Below the pieces are notes generated by a model that saw only the letters and a program-made list of their open reading frames with translations, was not told the DNA's origin and ran no database searches. A stretch of DNA of 48,177 nt from Runella sp. Its GTDB lineage: Bacteria > Bacteroidota > Bacteroidia > Cytophagales > Spirosomataceae. The stretch covers positions 1-48,177 of the forward strand of contig NZ_JAIXST010000050.1 of the NCBI RefSeq assembly GCF_027484545.1. The letters run 5' to 3'. Shown piece by piece: positions 1 through 7,811 of the stretch; the first letter of the stretch is position 1, and each line of letters starts with the position of its first letter. Made by a program: the position numbers and the translations under genes.

Positions 1-61
1 AGGTGTTCTGTTGTAGCTCCTTTAACAACATTAATTGTTCTTTTTCTAAGATTAATTCCAT
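1..61 (-). CDS. N-terminal end of an unidentified protein (truncated by window edge)
   Basis: Reading leftward from an ATG at 61, an open frame gives a plausible start, MELILEKEQLMLLKELQQNT, and then runs off the window. The peptide is a charged, leucine-rich helix. It would lie 40 bp downstream of the phosphatase gene on the same strand, so the two could be co-transcribed. Twenty residues are too few to name a family; an overlapping frame is also open, so the frame choice is an inference. Confidence 0.35.
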   Translation of the reverse strand, partial: MELILEKEQLMLLKELQQNT

Positions 62-100
62 ACCATACTAACGAAATCATACTCCCACTTTATTGCAAAC

Positions 101-1075
101 CTAATTTAGTTCAGTATAACCGGTTGACGCTTCTTTTAGTACCCAAGCCATAATCCCTTCTTTCAGCGCAAACGTTGAGCAGCGAATTTGTCTAATATTC
201 AGACTTTTCAGTACATGAGCAATTAGTACAGCGGCAGGCACAATCATATCTACCCGAAGTTCAATCATACCGGGAATCGTCATCCGTTCGTCGTGATTGA
301 GAGAAGTGAAAAGTTCGTAGGCACGATAAAATTCTTCCAAAGGATAGTTAAAATCGGTTTTCTCAGGGTCGGGTAAATGACCGAGTCGGTGCATATAATC
401 CATATCTACCAACGTATCAAATGAACCCGATGAACCGACGAGGGTTTGCGGTGCGTATTGGTGAGCCGCATTGACAAGTGGCAGTAACTGTTCCTGAAAG
501 TAATTATTCATTCGTTGAATAGCCGAAGAAGAAATAGGGTCGGTATGAAGAAATTTTTCCAGTAATCGCTGCCCGCCGATTTCAAAACTTTGCTTCCAAA
601 AAATACGGGTAGCGTGGCAAATGATAAATTCAACGCTTCCGCCGCCAATATCCATGATAAGCGAAGGGACCGTCCCCAAATTCAAGGCCCGACGCACTCC
701 TTCATAAATCAGTTCGGCTTCGCGGTCTCCTGAAATAATTTCTATTACAATTCCCATCTCCTTTTCAATCGTTTTGCAAAACTCCGTTCCGTTTTTGGCA
801 TTTCTTATAGCACTGGTACCGAGTGCTATACTATTTTCCAAAGGAACCCTTTGTTCATCTATTTGCTGACGAAAGAAGTGAAGGACTTTTAAGGCGCGTT
901 CAATGGCTTCTTCCGTAATAATTCCCTGATTAATCCCTGCCATAGCGATTTTGGCAGGGATTTGTTCTTTCACCAACGTGCGAATTGTATCGCTTTGTTT
1001 TTCAATAATTAACAAATGAAATGTATTGCTCCCGAGGTCAATAATGGCGTATCTACTGTTTATTGGCTTTTGCAT
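101..1075 (-). CDS. ppx: Ppx/GppA family exopolyphosphatase / pppGpp phosphatase
   Basis: This 324-residue cytoplasmic protein belongs to the ASKHA-fold Ppx/GppA phosphatases, which release phosphate from polyphosphate or convert pppGpp to ppGpp. Visible signatures are the first phosphate-binding loop near the start (AIIDLGSNTFHLLI, residues 10-23), a second loop at about residue 140 (LIMDIGGGSVEFI), and the GSSGSFDTL loop near residue 217. It has the short, two-domain length usual in Bacteroidota and lacks the C-terminal HD domain of longer enterobacterial Ppx. It is transcribed away from rpsU, with which it shares an upstream region of about 110 bp. Family is secure; polyphosphate versus pppGpp preference cannot be read from sequence. 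Confidence 0.9.
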   Translation of the reverse strand: MQKPINSRYAIIDLGSNTFHLLIIEKQSDTIRTLVKEQIPAKIAMAGINQGIITEEAIERALKVLHFFRQQIDEQRVPLENSIALGTSAIRNAKNGTEFCKTIEKEMGIVIEIISGDREAELIYEGVRRALNLGTVPSLIMDIGGGSVEFIICHATRIFWKQSFEIGGQRLLEKFLHTDPISSSAIQRMNNYFQEQLLPLVNAAHQYAPQTLVGSSGSFDTLVDMDYMHRLGHLPDPEKTDFNYPLEEFYRAYELFTSLNHDERMTIPGMIELRVDMIVPAAVLIAHVLKSLNIRQIRCSTFALKEGIMAWVLKEASTGYTELN

Positions 1076-1118
1076 GAAAGGCGGAAATGAATAAGCTGAA
1101 AGAAAAGTGCAAATAAAG

Positions 1119-1149
1119 TTGATTTTTTAAAAGCAGACCGTTATTTTTG
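1119..1149 (+). promoter_or_regulatory. Bacteroidota-type sigma promoter of rpsU
   Basis: TTG at 1119-1121 is followed after 20 bp by TATTTTTG at 1142-1149, matching the Bacteroidota -33 (TTG) and -7 (TAnnTTTG) consensus. A transcript would begin near 1156, about 30 bp before rpsU. No Shine-Dalgarno sequence precedes the ATG; the leader is A-rich, as is normal in this phylum. Confidence 0.7.
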
Positions 1150-1188
1150 CAGTCCGTTTTGTAAAAAAGATAAAAACACTAAAAAAAT

Positions 1189-1383
1189 ATGCTGCTCATC
1201 CAGATTAAAGAAAACGAATCAATTGACAAGGCGCTAAAGCGTTTCAAGAAAAAATTTGAAAAAACCGGAGTTTTAAAAGAATTGCGTTCGCGTTCGGCTT
1301 TTGAGAAAAAATCAGTGAAACGTCGTCAACAAGTGATTCATGCATCTTACGTACAGAAGATGCGCGAGAACGACGTAATTTAA
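1189..1383 (+). CDS. rpsU: 30S ribosomal protein S21 (bS21)
   Basis: This 64-residue, very basic protein is the small-subunit protein bS21, which contacts the 16S rRNA 3' end near the anti-Shine-Dalgarno region. Family features are the start MLLIQIKENESIDKALKRF, the KFEKTGVLKELRSRSAFEKK core and a run of basic residues (SVKRRQQ). The length is standard for Bacteroidota. It is a single-gene unit, with a consensus promoter just upstream and a strong hairpin terminator 29 bp after the stop. Identification is essentially certain. Confidence 0.97.
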   Translation: MLLIQIKENESIDKALKRFKKKFEKTGVLKELRSRSAFEKKSVKRRQQVIHASYVQKMRENDVI

Positions 1384-1412
1384 GACGACTTCCCTTTCAA
1401 GATATATTTTAA

Positions 1413-1441
1413 GGCACTGCAATTCGTTGCAGTGCCTTTTT
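1413..1441 (+). terminator. Rho-independent terminator after rpsU
   Basis: A perfect 10-bp stem, GGCACTGCAA / TTGCAGTGCC, closed by a TTCG tetraloop and followed by five T residues. It lies between the convergent rpsU and YCII genes. The base preceding the stem on the opposite strand is less T-rich, so it serves rpsU best. Confidence 0.92.
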
Positions 1442-1447
1442 CTGCTT

Positions 1448-1735
1448 CTAAACAGCGGCCTGTCGAAAGGGCTTTGCATCTATCTTTTCCCATACCTTGC
1501 CCGTGACATAAGGGTCGTTTTGAAGCCATTGATTCATTTGGTCTTCTTCTTCGAAATCAACGACCATCATGGAGCCAATCATCTTTCCTTCGGGACTTAA
1601 CAGTGCGCCACCCATTACAAAGTTACCGTTGGCTTTCAGTACTTTGGCACCCTCCAAATGGTTGGCACGAACCGACATTCTACGCTCCAACGCATCAGCG
1701 TCGGTATAATCGTAAGCATGAATCACAAATAACAT
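1448..1735 (-). CDS. YCII-related domain protein
   Basis: This 95-residue cytoplasmic protein has the ferredoxin-like YCII fold. It starts MLFVIHAYDYTDADALERR, and the conserved histidine (His6) sits on strand one as expected for the putative His-Asp active pair. The middle (GGALLSPEGKMIGSMMVVDF) and the DPYVTGKVW-type end are typical of the family. A longer frame reaching position 1831 exists, but its extra 32 residues (mostly LTFT repeats) come from a degenerate T/C-rich repeat, so I start at the ATG at 1735. YCII proteins are related to muconolactone isomerase-like and dehydrochlorinase domains; the substrate here is unknown. Confidence 0.8.
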   Translation of the reverse strand: MLFVIHAYDYTDADALERRMSVRANHLEGAKVLKANGNFVMGGALLSPEGKMIGSMMVVDFEEEDQMNQWLQNDPYVTGKVWEKIDAKPFRQAAV

Positions 1736-1738
1736 AAA

Positions 1739-1797
1739 TTGAAGTGTAAAGGTTAAAGTAAATGAAAGTGTAAAGGTAAGAAGCGAAAATTGAACCG
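1739..1797. repeat. Degenerate short tandem repeat upstream of the YCII gene
   Basis: On the + strand, variants of GTGTAAAGGT and AAGTAAATGAAAGTGTAAAGG recur about every 10-15 bp. Read on the minus strand it is a T/C-rich tract of ACTTTACACTTTCA-like units ending directly before the YCII start codon. Similar degenerate tracts occur before gldD and before the DEAD-box helicase gene. Confidence 0.6.
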
Positions 1798-1844
1798 CTT
1801 GCTTTTTTAATGCCCTTGTCTTCACGGACAAGCTACGTAGTTCA

Positions 1845-1893
1845 AATAAAAAAGGTTAGAAAATAAGGTTTTACCCGTTACTTTCTAACCTTT
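1845..1893 (-). terminator. Rho-independent terminator of ftsH
   Basis: Reading leftward from the ftsH stop, AAAGGTTAGAAA (1893-1882) pairs with TTTCTAACCTTT (1862-1851) around a roughly 19-base loop, followed by a T-rich tail. It sits 20 bp after the ftsH stop codon. Confidence 0.8.
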
Positions 1894-1912
1894 ACTTATG
1901 GAATGCTATTCT

Positions 1913-3928
1913 TTATTTTGCCTCTTCAGAAGCTTCTTCTTTCACTTCTACCTTGGCTGGTTTTGCCTCTTCTTTGGATGCACCGTTGGTGTTGTTCATA
2001 AACTCCTGATAAGCCGTTTCTCTTTCAAAAGGTCTTTTGCCAATCAAGCGTTCCAAATCACTTTGGAATAGAATTTCTTTCAACAACAACTCTTTTGCGA
2101 TTACTTCCAGAGCTTCTTTATGTTTAGAAAGCAATTCTACACAACGAACGTAGGCCAGCTCAATGATTTTCCGTACTTCTTCGTCAATCATTCGAGCCGT
2201 TTCTTCCGAGTAAGGCTTATTGAAAGAATATTCCGATTGTTTGGAGTCGTAGTACGACATGTTTCCAATCTTATCGTTCATACCGTACACGGTTACCATA
2301 CTGTGGGCCAATTTGGTCACTCGTTCCAAATCACTCAAGGCACCAGTAGAGACTTTACCAAAAACAACGTCTTCTGCCGCACGTCCTCCTAAAGTCATGC
2401 ACATTTCGTCCAAGAGCTGCTCAGAACGGTACAGATACTGCTCACGGGGGAGATACTGGGCATAGCCTAAAGCGGTCATTCCACGCGGTACAATTGTAAC
2501 TTTTACCAATGGATCGGCGTGTTCCAAAAACCAACCGGCTACTGCGTGACCTGCCTCGTGGTAGGCTACAATTTTCTTCTCATCCGGAGAAATAATCTTA
2601 TTTTTCTTTTCCAAACCACCAATTACACGGTCCATTGCATCTTGGAAGTCCTGCATGGTTACTTCCTCACGGTCACGGCGAGCAGCAATAAGAGCTGCTT
2701 CATTACAAACGTTGGCAATTTCAGCACCGGCAAAACCGGGGGTCTGAGCGGCGAGCTTTTTCGGGTCAACGTCAGTACCTAATTTAATAGGTTTCAAGTG
2801 CACTTTAAAAATGGCTTCACGGCCTATAATATCCGGTTTGTCCACTGAAATCTGACGGTCAAAACGACCCGGGCGGAGTAAGGCTGAATCCAATACATCG
2901 GGGCGGTTGGTAGCTGCCATGATGATAATTCCTGAATCAGTAGCAAAACCGTCCATTTCTACCAGCAAGGAGTTCAGCGTATTTTCTCGCTCGTCGTTAG
3001 CTCCGGGCATTCCGCTGCGTCCACGTGAACGACCAACGGCGTCAATTTCGTCAATGAATATAATACAAGGTGCTTTTTCTTTGGCTTGCTTAAATAAATC
3101 ACGTACCCGAGCAGCACCTACCCCTACAAACATTTCAACAAAGTCTGAACCAGAAAGGGAGAAAAACGGCACACCCGCTTCACCTGCTACCGCTTTGGCA
3201 ATAAGAGTTTTGCCCGTACCTGGAGGGCCTACCAATAGAGCGCCTTTCGGAATTTTTGCGCCTAATTTGGTGAATTTGGTCGGGCTTTTGAGATAATCAA
3301 CGATTTCCATGATTTCCTCTTTGGCCTCTTCCAAACCGGCTACATCGCTAAAAGTAATTTTGACTTTATTTTCGGCATCAAACAGCGTAGCCTTTGAGCG
3401 ACCTATGTTGAAGATTTGACCTCCGGGGCCACCACCACCGGTCATCCTGCCCAACAGGAAGTACATAGCTAAAATCATAATGATTAAAAAGCCCCACGTA
3501 CTCAGGAAGCCTGTCCAGTCACTACGGCGATCAAAATCATAATCTATCGAATCGCTGTCAGGTTTAAGTTTCTGGAAATCATCTAAAAACTTATCGGCAG
3601 AAGTAATCTCAAACTGAAATTGGGCTCCGGCGTTGCCAAAATAAGGCTTGTCAGCAAACAGTGCGCGGTACTTAGGGTCTTCCAATGCTTTTGCGGTTAG
3701 CGTAACCTCTACAAATTCATTGTTGACGATAACTATATTTTGCACCTCATGTGCCTGCACCATTTTCTCAAATTTCTTTTGGGTAATGGGTCGTACTGCC
3801 GTATTACGACTAAAAAAAGTGATTCCCAAAATTGCTAATACCAACGCCGCGATGATCCACCCTTGGTAGCCGGTACGGCGTGGATTTCGGTTGTTGGAAT
3901 TAAGCGGATTTCCATTGTTTTCGGACAT
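1913..3928 (-). CDS. ftsH: ATP-dependent zinc metalloprotease FtsH
   Basis: FtsH is the membrane-anchored hexameric AAA+ protease that extracts and degrades misfolded membrane proteins and short-lived regulators. This copy has 671 residues. Membrane segments lie at about 23-40 and 138-161, with a periplasmic domain between. The AAA module shows Walker A GPPGTGKT (234-241), Walker [10 protein letters not shown] (288-296) and the second region of homology around 338-358 ([20 protein letters not shown]). The M41 zinc site is HEAGH (457-461), with the third ligand likely Asp533. The tail after about 640 is acidic and Lys/Glu-rich, as is common in Bacteroidota. It lies 158 bp downstream of rsfS in the same direction, and a terminator follows. 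Confidence 0.97.
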   Translation of the reverse strand: MSENNGNPLNSNNRNPRRTGYQGWIIAALVLAILGITFFSRNTAVRPITQKKFEKMVQAHEVQNIVIVNNEFVEVTLTAKALEDPKYRALFADKPYFGNAGAQFQFEITSADKFLDDFQKLKPDSDSIDYDFDRRSDWTGFLSTWGFLIIMILAMYFLLGRMTGGGGPGGQIFNIGRSKATLFDAENKVKITFSDVAGLEEAKEEIMEIVDYLKSPTKFTKLGAKIPKGALLVGPPGTGKTLIAKAVAGEAGVPFFSLSGSDFVEMFVGVGAARVRDLFKQAKEKAPCIIFIDEIDAVGRSRGRSGMPGANDERENTLNSLLVEMDGFATDSGIIIMAATNRPDVLDSALLRPGRFDRQISVDKPDIIGREAIFKVHLKPIKLGTDVDPKKLAAQTPGFAGAEIANVCNEAALIAARRDREEVTMQDFQDAMDRVIGGLEKKNKIISPDEKKIVAYHEAGHAVAGWFLEHADPLVKVTIVPRGMTALGYAQYLPREQYLYRSEQLLDEMCMTLGGRAAEDVVFGKVSTGALSDLERVTKLAHSMVTVYGMNDKIGNMSYYDSKQSEYSFNKPYSEETARMIDEEVRKIIELAYVRCVELLSKHKEALEVIAKELLLKEILFQSDLERLIGKRPFERETAYQEFMNNTNGASKEEAKPAKVEVKEEASEEAK

Positions 3929-4086
3929 GATTATTTTTCAATTTAATTATTGGATTCTGTGGTCATCGGTTAAAATCTGTATCCAATGCTTGGGTGGTTG
4001 TATCAGCATCTGTTTATTGAAAAACAAAACCAATTAATACCCGGGCCGATAACAGAACCAACACTATTTTTTTGGGTAATGTTCAA

Positions 4087-4470
4087 TCAGGCAAATTCTT
4101 CCTCGACATAAGTCAATTTGGCATCTCCCCAGAGTTGTTCGAGTCCGTAGTATTCGCGGCGGTCTTTCTTGAAAACGTGGACTACAACGTCTACATAGTC
4201 AATTAAAATCCATTCTTTGGCTTCTTTCCCTTCGCGTTGCCATGGGTGTTCGGAGATAAGCTTGTACACTTCGGCCTCCACGGAGTCGGCAATGGCGTCG
4301 ATTTGGGTATCGGAGTTACCTGTACAGATGACGAAGAAATCGGTAATTGCGTTTTTTATTTCGCGCAGGTCCATTACTACCACATCCATTGCCTTTTTTT
4401 CCTGCATTCCTTTTACTACTAATTGGCACAGTTGTTCTGAAGATATAGCGATTGATTTGCGTTGTTTCAT
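4087..4470 (-). CDS. rsfS: Ribosomal silencing factor RsfS
   Basis: RsfS (DUF143/Iojap family) binds uL14 on the large subunit and blocks subunit joining when nutrients are short. The protein has the standard length, 127 residues. Family hallmarks are DVVVMDLREIKNAITDFFVI (about 29-48), the CTGNSDTQIDAIADSVE helix, the W-x-REGKEAKEWILIDYVDVVVHVF segment, and YYGLEQLWGDA near the C-terminus. It is upstream of ftsH on the same strand, a common Bacteroidota arrangement, and is divergent from birA with only 38 bp between the start codons. Confidence 0.95.
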   Translation of the reverse strand: MKQRKSIAISSEQLCQLVVKGMQEKKAMDVVVMDLREIKNAITDFFVICTGNSDTQIDAIADSVEAEVYKLISEHPWQREGKEAKEWILIDYVDVVVHVFKKDRREYYGLEQLWGDAKLTYVEEEFA

Positions 4471-4508
4471 GCGTAAGTTTTAAATTGCATCCTTAAAATT
4501 AAGAAATA

Positions 4509-5267
4509 TTGTACAAAAGTAAGTCCGGAACCCTTTTTATTGGGAAAAAACTGATTTATCTGCCAACTTGTCAGTCCACTAACGACGAAGCGGCTGATTT
4601 GTTGCGTCTTGGCAAAGGCCTGGAAGGCACAGTTGTCATAACTGACTATCAGTCCGCAGGACGAGGACAACGAGGCAATCAATGGTTGGCACAGGCAGGC
4701 GAAAACTTTACTCTGTCGCTTATTCTGCGTCCGAATTTTCTTACAGCTGTCCAACAATTCCATCTCAATATAGCTGTTTCCGTTGGAATATACGAATTTT
4801 TTGCCTCATTTTTGAATGAACACCTGAAAATAAAATGGCCGAATGATCTTTTTTTCGGTGACCAAAAATTGGGAGGTGTTTTGATTGAAAATACCATTCA
4901 ACGAGGTCGAATAGAGAGTTCAGTAATCGGAATGGGTTTGAATATCAATCAGATGGAGTTTGAGCATCCGCGAGCTACTTCATTGAGGAGGCTAATGTCA
5001 AAGACTTTTTCATTGGAAGAACTGTTGCCAGACTTATTGGCTTTGCTCGAAAAAAATTATCTTTTGCTTCGTAACGGACATTATGGACTGCTTAAAACCC
5101 GTTATTTACAAAATCTTTTTCGTTATCAGGAAAAATATGTTTTTGCCCGCAACGATGTACCTTTTGAGGGAATGATTATAGGAGTATCAGAAGCGGGACT
5201 TTTGGCAGTACAAATTGAAAATCGTTTAGAATATTTTGATTTTAAGGAAATTAGTTATGGATTTTGA
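4509..5267 (+). CDS. birA: Biotin--[acetyl-CoA-carboxylase] ligase (class I BirA)
   Basis: This cytoplasmic enzyme forms biotinyl-5'-AMP and transfers biotin to the carrier lysine of biotin-dependent carboxylases. The 252-residue protein contains the biotin/ATP loop GRGQRG (51-56), KWPND (109-113) and KLGGVLIE (120-127), followed by a small C-terminal SH3-like domain. It lacks an N-terminal helix-turn-helix, so it is a ligase only and not a biotin repressor. An in-frame stop at 4500-4502 leaves TTG at 4509 as the only usual start codon, giving MYKSKSGTLFIGKKLIYLPT. Its last codons overlap the gldD ATG by 11 bp. Confidence 0.95.
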   Translation: MYKSKSGTLFIGKKLIYLPTCQSTNDEAADLLRLGKGLEGTVVITDYQSAGRGQRGNQWLAQAGENFTLSLILRPNFLTAVQQFHLNIAVSVGIYEFFASFLNEHLKIKWPNDLFFGDQKLGGVLIENTIQRGRIESSVIGMGLNINQMEFEHPRATSLRRLMSKTFSLEELLPDLLALLEKNYLLLRNGHYGLLKTRYLQNLFRYQEKYVFARNDVPFEGMIIGVSEAGLLAVQIENRLEYFDFKEISYGF

Positions 5268-6003
5268 ATTAGAAGTCAGAAGTCAGAAATCAGTAGTGAA
5301 AAGTTGGGACTTAGAGGTAAGAAGTCGGAGGTATGAAGTCGGGAGTCAGATTCTACTGCCTGCCGTGCGATGGGTCGCTGCCTACTATAAACAGCTAACA
5401 GTAAACCGTAAACCACAAACTGTTTACTTTCTCCTGTTTACTTTCTCCTGTCTCCTGTTTACAGCCTGCTCTTCAACTGAACCCGATTATTTCCCCAAAC
5501 CCAAAGGGTATCCGCGTATGGATTTGCCACCTCAGGAATACCAAACTATGAAAGATGTGCATCCATATTCATTTGAATATTCAAAAAGTGCCGTGCTTTT
5601 GCCTGATACGTTCAGCAAATCGGAACCCCATTGGATTTTTGTGGCGTATCCTTCCTTAAAAGCCAGTATTCAATTGACTTATAAGCCTGTACAGAATAAT
5701 CCACAACGCCTTTCGGGGTTTATTAATGATGCCTACAAATTAGCGGGAAAACATCAGGTTCGGGCCACGGGGATTCGTGAACAGGTAATTAAAACCAAGT
5801 CTGGACGGACGGTGGTATTATTTGAGTTAGCGGGCGATGTTCCCAGTTATATTCAGTTTTTTACGACCGATACTACTACCCATTATCTGCGGGGAGCACT
5901 TTATTTTACAGTAGCCGATAAGCAGGACTCACTTCAGCCTGCCATCAATTACCTCAGAAAGGATGTAATGCACATGCTAAATACTCTGAAATGGAAGAAA
6001 TAA
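5257..6003 (+). CDS. gldD: Gliding motility lipoprotein GldD
   Basis: GldD is an outer-membrane-associated lipoprotein needed for gliding and linked to the type IX secretion apparatus of Bacteroidota. The family part begins after the lipobox LLFTAC, then PDYFPKPKGYPRMDLP, HPYSFEYSKSAVLLPD and, near the end, INYLRKDVMHMLNTLKW. The lipoprotein cysteine is about 71 residues from the ATG at 5257, far beyond a normal signal peptide. The intervening sequence is encoded by degenerate intergenic repeat (VRSQKS..., LEVRSRR...), and even the hydrophobic core (YFLLFTFSCLLF) comes from a CTGTTTACTTTC-type repeat. A GTG at 5365 would give a more usual signal of about 35 residues. The mature part is confident; the start is not. 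Confidence 0.85.
   Translation: MDFELEVRSQKSVVKSWDLEVRSRRYEVGSQILLPAVRWVAAYYKQLTVNRKPQTVYFLLFTFSCLLFTACSSTEPDYFPKPKGYPRMDLPPQEYQTMKDVHPYSFEYSKSAVLLPDTFSKSEPHWIFVAYPSLKASIQLTYKPVQNNPQRLSGFINDAYKLAGKHQVRATGIREQVIKTKSGRTVVLFELAGDVPSYIQFFTTDTTTHYLRGALYFTVADKQDSLQPAINYLRKDVMHMLNTLKWKK
5268..5458 (+). repeat. Degenerate AGAAGTCAGA / CTGTTTACTTTC repeat inside the gldD 5' region
   Basis: The tract opens with AGAAGTCAGAAGTCAGAAAT and diverging copies (GAAGTCGGAGGTATGAAGTC), continues with AACAGTAAACCGTAAACCAC and ends with three CTGTTTACTTTCTCCTG-like units. It resembles non-coding short tandem repeats rather than protein-coding sequence, yet it is in frame with gldD and supplies its export signal. 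Confidence 0.65.
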
Positions 6004-6040
6004 GCCTCGGTTAACGTTTTAACTAAGGTTAAAAAATGTG

Positions 6041-6736
6041 TTAAAATAGCTTCGTCAGCAAGCTGTAACCCATGAGTTTGTCTTTGCGGTAAGTCTCTGT
6101 TTTAATATCCCAAAGTACTTCGGGCACACGGTAGCTAACCGTCTGAAAATCAAAAGAAAGGTTGATGACAGTCTTATTGCTGATGGTCATATCAGACGTC
6201 ACTTTGTAGACATTAAAGGTGCCTGCGGGTACGGTCAGACTTTCCTGCCCCACTACTTTGCGGCTTTTTAGCGTCATTCCATAGGATATGTTCATGCCGC
6301 CGCCCATGGTGCCCTGACCATTCAGGGATGCATCTTTGAGCGTGGAACCCACCGTATAAATATCGCTGTAAATGAGGTCATTGGAAGTAAACGTCATTTG
6401 GGCATCTTTGAGCATAGGATTTTCCTGGCTTGCCATCATTGCCGTCATATCTATCATCAGTTCGTTGCCTTTGCAGCGGCATTGGTAGCTATTGGTCATT
6501 TGAGGTTTGTCTTTTGCATCAAAGGATTGTAGTTCCATTTTCATAACGGTGGCTCCGTTGTCGTTGGTTACTTCTTTGATGGTATATAAAATCTTACCAG
6601 TTGGTTTGTCTTTGGCGTTGTAATTGGTCATTTCAAAGCCCATTCCTGATTTGACGTTGACACCCATACACTTTTGAGCTTGGATGTAGGTACTCAAAAG
6701 TGAGAGTACGAATAAAAAGGAAATAAACCGTTTCAT
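6041..6736 (-). CDS. Exported protein of unknown function (TapB/DUF3108-like)
   Basis: The protein has 231 residues, with a signal peptide MKRFISFLFVLSLLSTYIQA cleaved before QKCMG. The mature part is a beta-rich domain with repeated strands (KILYTIKEVTNDNGATVMKM, SYGMTLKSRKVVGQESLTVP, AGTFNVYKVTSDMTI). The alternation and the phrase 'VPAGTFNVYKV' recall the DUF3108/TapB-like family of periplasmic or outer-membrane-linked proteins, but no catalytic motif is visible. I start at the ATG at 6736, because upstream residues in the longer frame precede the signal peptide. It ends 37 bp from the convergent gldD stop and lies 39 bp downstream of the prenyltransferase gene on the same strand, so the two are probably one unit. 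Function is not assignable. Confidence 0.7.
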   Translation of the reverse strand: MKRFISFLFVLSLLSTYIQAQKCMGVNVKSGMGFEMTNYNAKDKPTGKILYTIKEVTNDNGATVMKMELQSFDAKDKPQMTNSYQCRCKGNELMIDMTAMMASQENPMLKDAQMTFTSNDLIYSDIYTVGSTLKDASLNGQGTMGGGMNISYGMTLKSRKVVGQESLTVPAGTFNVYKVTSDMTISNKTVINLSFDFQTVSYRVPEVLWDIKTETYRKDKLMGYSLLTKLF

Positions 6737-6775
6737 AGAAGAGTAAAATTTAGAGTAAGCGAAAAAAATCAACAA

Positions 6776-7651
6776 TTAATATACGAGTAAAATCATGCTC
6801 ATCATCCCGACCAGCATGATAATTTTACATAAACTACTTAACGCTCCAAATTCCCGTTTGGTATCAGCATAAACTAAACGATATACCAACCAACTAATCA
6901 ACCCTAATAGTGCGAAAAAAAGCCAAGCCAATTGAGGGTTTTGTAGCCAGTGAGCTGCTAAAAATAAAGCTGGAATAAACAGCATAATCAATGCGTACAA
7001 AAATAATTTAGTACGGGGAATTCCCCACACAATGGGTAATGTACGACAACCGTGAGAGGCGTCGCCGCGTACATCTTCCATGTCTTTGATGATTTCTCGA
7101 ATGAGCGAAATGCCAAAAGCAAACAAGGCATATAAACTTACCAATTCACGATTTTGAGGAAAATAAACGGCTAAAATAATAAGTGATAATGCTGTCAGTA
7201 GCGAAACGATAACATTACCAACAAAAGGCCTTTTTTTGAAAAATGAAGCATACAGCCACAGTAAAGTAACCGATAAAACGCTCACCAGAAATACCCATTT
7301 GCTCACATAAAGCCCAATGACACAGCCCAAAACATTAAAAACTTGGTGGGTGGTCATGGCGACACGGCGCTTGAGATACCTGCCGATAATGACGCGGTCA
7401 GGTTTGTTAATGAGGTCAATTTTTACATCAAAGTAATCATTGATAACATATCCCGCCGCCGCGATAAGTACGGTAGAGAGGGTAATTAAAAAAAGGGTGT
7501 TTTCTCCTAAAATTAACTTCCATTCGCTGACAGGGCCTATCAAAAAAATCCGTGTCATATATTGCGTTAAGGCAATCATGAGCAGGTTAGGCCAGCGGAT
7601 GAGTCGCAAAAATCCTAAGACAATGTCTGGTATGGTAAGGCGTCGTTTCAA
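6776..7651 (-). CDS. UbiA-family prenyltransferase (GGGP synthase-like)
   Basis: This 291-residue integral membrane protein has about eight predicted helices and belongs to the UbiA prenyltransferases. Both aspartate-rich motifs that bind Mg-diphosphate are present: NDYFDVKIDLINKPDR (71-86) and IIKDMEDVRGD (187-197). The second motif has the D-x2-D form seen in the Bacteroidota enzymes annotated as geranylgeranylglycerol-phosphate geranylgeranyltransferase-like; in other bacteria relatives act on menaquinone or tocopherol precursors. The substrate cannot be decided here. It is divergent from bshA, with 160 bp between the starts. Confidence 0.85.
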   Translation of the reverse strand: MKRRLTIPDIVLGFLRLIRWPNLLMIALTQYMTRIFLIGPVSEWKLILGENTLFLITLSTVLIAAAGYVINDYFDVKIDLINKPDRVIIGRYLKRRVAMTTHQVFNVLGCVIGLYVSKWVFLVSVLSVTLLWLYASFFKKRPFVGNVIVSLLTALSLIILAVYFPQNRELVSLYALFAFGISLIREIIKDMEDVRGDASHGCRTLPIVWGIPRTKLFLYALIMLFIPALFLAAHWLQNPQLAWLFFALLGLISWLVYRLVYADTKREFGALSSLCKIIMLVGMMSMILLVY

Positions 7652-7811
7652 TACAATGAGTTTGTTTGGGATAGACCTAAGTTATATGCAAAGCAAAGGA
7701 TATTTTGGTTGCGTTTCGGGAGTTCACAAAATCTTTACACACAATACGGAGAAAAAGTAGGATTTTTTTTGTTGTCATTGAAAATCTGTCCATTTAACTC
7801 TCCATTTGCGA

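Noticed and set aside
1448-1831. Longer YCII protein starting at 1831
   Set aside because: The extra 32 residues are low-complexity translation of a degenerate repeat; the YCII fold begins at the internal ATG.
2120-3869. Open frames antisense to ftsH
   Set aside because: They are shadows of a highly conserved coding sequence and show no independent start context or family.
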